Shown here piece by piece: positions 30,002 to 30,984 of a stretch of DNA of 30,984 nt. Source of the stretch: Apostichopus californicus (lineage: Eukaryota > Echinodermata > Holothuroidea > Aspidochirotida > Stichopodidae); assembly GCA_020650975.1 (NCBI GenBank), contig JAIPMN010042527.1:354-31337 (forward strand), read 5' to 3'. Every line of letters begins with the position of its first letter. Positions within the stretch are counted from its first letter, which is position 1. Under the pieces are notes generated by a model that did not search any database, was not told where the DNA came from, and worked only from the letters and a program-made list of their open reading frames with translations. The position numbers and the translations under genes are program-made.

Positions 30002-30984
30002 TTATTTTGCCACGCAATGACATCTGACATTAAAAAAGCTGTGTAGCAACTTTTTACAAATATCATGACAAGATGGAAATGCTTTTACATGAGGGTAATT
30101 CTTAGTTACATAATTTATCAATTTTTCTTGTACCTCTGAATGAGCAACTAATAATTTTTTTCTTTTCTTAAAAACATTTTCAGCAAACAAAACAAGATCA
30201 TAAACTGATGTTGGAACTTTCACAAGACATCCCTTCTTATATGATTTGTATTCCACAAAAGAAGAAATCTGTTACAAAGTACACAGTCGACATTCTTAAT
30301 GAATGCTGAAACACAGTAACCTGCTATGTAATACAGTGGGGCCTTCTCTCCATCTTGTATCTGAAAAGTACTACCAGCTGTTTCTTCTTCCATTGTGAAA
30401 TTATTAGAACATTTAGGCTCACTATTTGAATTTTCCTGTACAGCTTCTGAACTCAAAAATTCAGCAAGGTAAGTGCTTTCATCAGAATCATAACTTCCAG
30501 ACCCTGCAGGTTTGAGATATTGTGACACAGTGATAAGTTACACATTTTGTTTGAATTGAAGTGCTGAAGGAATAGGGCATTTCAGTCGGATGCAGGAAAA
30601 CAGATTCTCAAGGCAATCTTGAGAAACTTGAGATGTTAACAAAAACAGGTCTTGGTCTTGGTTAAGATAAACATCCTGATACTTCAAAACTGAAGTTGTG
30701 CTGAGAACAAAACCTGTTTGAATTGGCTTCCATTGAGTACCCATCAATGATGTGTTAATGATATCCACAACATTTTGAAGAAATTGAATTGCTGATTGAT
30801 AAGCTTCTTCATTAAAATGGCTCAGTGCCAAACTTGCATTTCTGGAAGTCATCAGATCAAACCATTTTCTTACTTAACCAATAAACCATGCTGTTGTAAG
30901 ATTGCATTTTGCCCAACCTTTCTCTTGAACCATGTATCTGATGCCTGCTTCAATGGAGTTATCAAATAATTTTCGAGCCAGTCC
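30002..30984 (-). pseudogene. P-element/THAP9-like transposase, C-terminal part, disabled
   Basis: From the window edge the minus-strand frame reads GLARKLFDNSIEAGIRYMVQ and KCNLTTAWF, then TAA (30876-30874), VRKWFDLMTSRNASLALSHF, and SQDCLENLFSCIRLKCPIPS, then a second TAA (30540-30538). It continues in the same frame with ITVSQYLKP and LYYIAGYCVSAFIKNVDCVL. A frame change near 30260-30275 leads to VEYKSYKKGCLVKVPTSVYD and ends at 30002. 'W..LM.SR', 'D.LENLFS.IR' and 'YIAGY…C..C' are hallmarks of P-type transposases, which cut and paste DNA. Three lesions make it dead. The N-terminal THAP domain would lie beyond the window. Confidence 0.85.

Noticed and set aside
1..30984. CRISPR arrays, operons, bacterial promoters, tRNA or rRNA genes
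   Set aside because: Spliced genes and the repeat content show nuclear animal DNA. I saw no tRNA cloverleaf or rRNA sequence, though a covariance-model search was not possible.

Overview
The window looks like nuclear DNA of a marine invertebrate deuterostome, most likely an echinoderm, with a hemichordate as the alternative. It is AT-rich, has short exons with GT-AG introns, TAGGCCTA-type low-complexity tracts, and many short non-autonomous transposons. Its two multi-exon gene families are, from memory, expanded in such genomes. The species call is inference.

Layout. Positions 1-2860 are mostly repeats: a TTAA-flanked MITE family, a GACTC-rich palindromic patch and a ~147-bp tandem repeat. 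From about 2863 to 11540 on the + strand lies a G2E3-like HECT E3 ubiquitin ligase gene. Its exons carry the HECT N-lobe, middle part and C-lobe with the catalytic cysteine. One conserved exon (10371-10607) has an in-frame TAA and a 1-nt frame change, so this copy is probably a pseudogene, or the sequence has errors there. Positions 11541-14550 hold no gene I can support.

From 24023 down to 14551 on the - strand lies a second multi-exon gene: an animal integrase-core protein with an N-terminal helix-turn-helix exon, a DDE catalytic core, and C-terminal exons whose splice phases fit. The second Asp and the Glu of the DDE triad are visible. An in-frame TAA lies just before that second Asp, and I could not find the exon with the first Asp. 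The two genes converge, about 3 kb apart. Introns of both are packed with repeats: hairpin-headed tandem elements, a 662-bp foldback ending 18 bp from a splice donor, a 185-bp hAT-like MITE with a perfect 8-bp target duplication, and a TTAA MITE.

Upstream of the integrase gene is a CpG-containing promoter-like stretch, then an 18-bp minisatellite of about 22 units. Positions 24.6-28.9 kb are non-coding, with one complete hairpin-headed repeat element carrying two perfect DR4 nuclear-receptor-type motifs, and a possible small Cys-rich 5' exon on the - strand with a TATA box. The right end is mobile-element debris: a non-LTR retrotransposon reverse-transcriptase fragment (+) and a P-element/THAP9-like transposase pseudogene (-) running off the window edge.

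No intact autonomous system is visible. The items most worth a second look are the two interrupted multi-exon genes, the hairpin-headed repeat superfamily (cryptic splice acceptors and nuclear-receptor-like motifs), and the foldback beside a splice donor.
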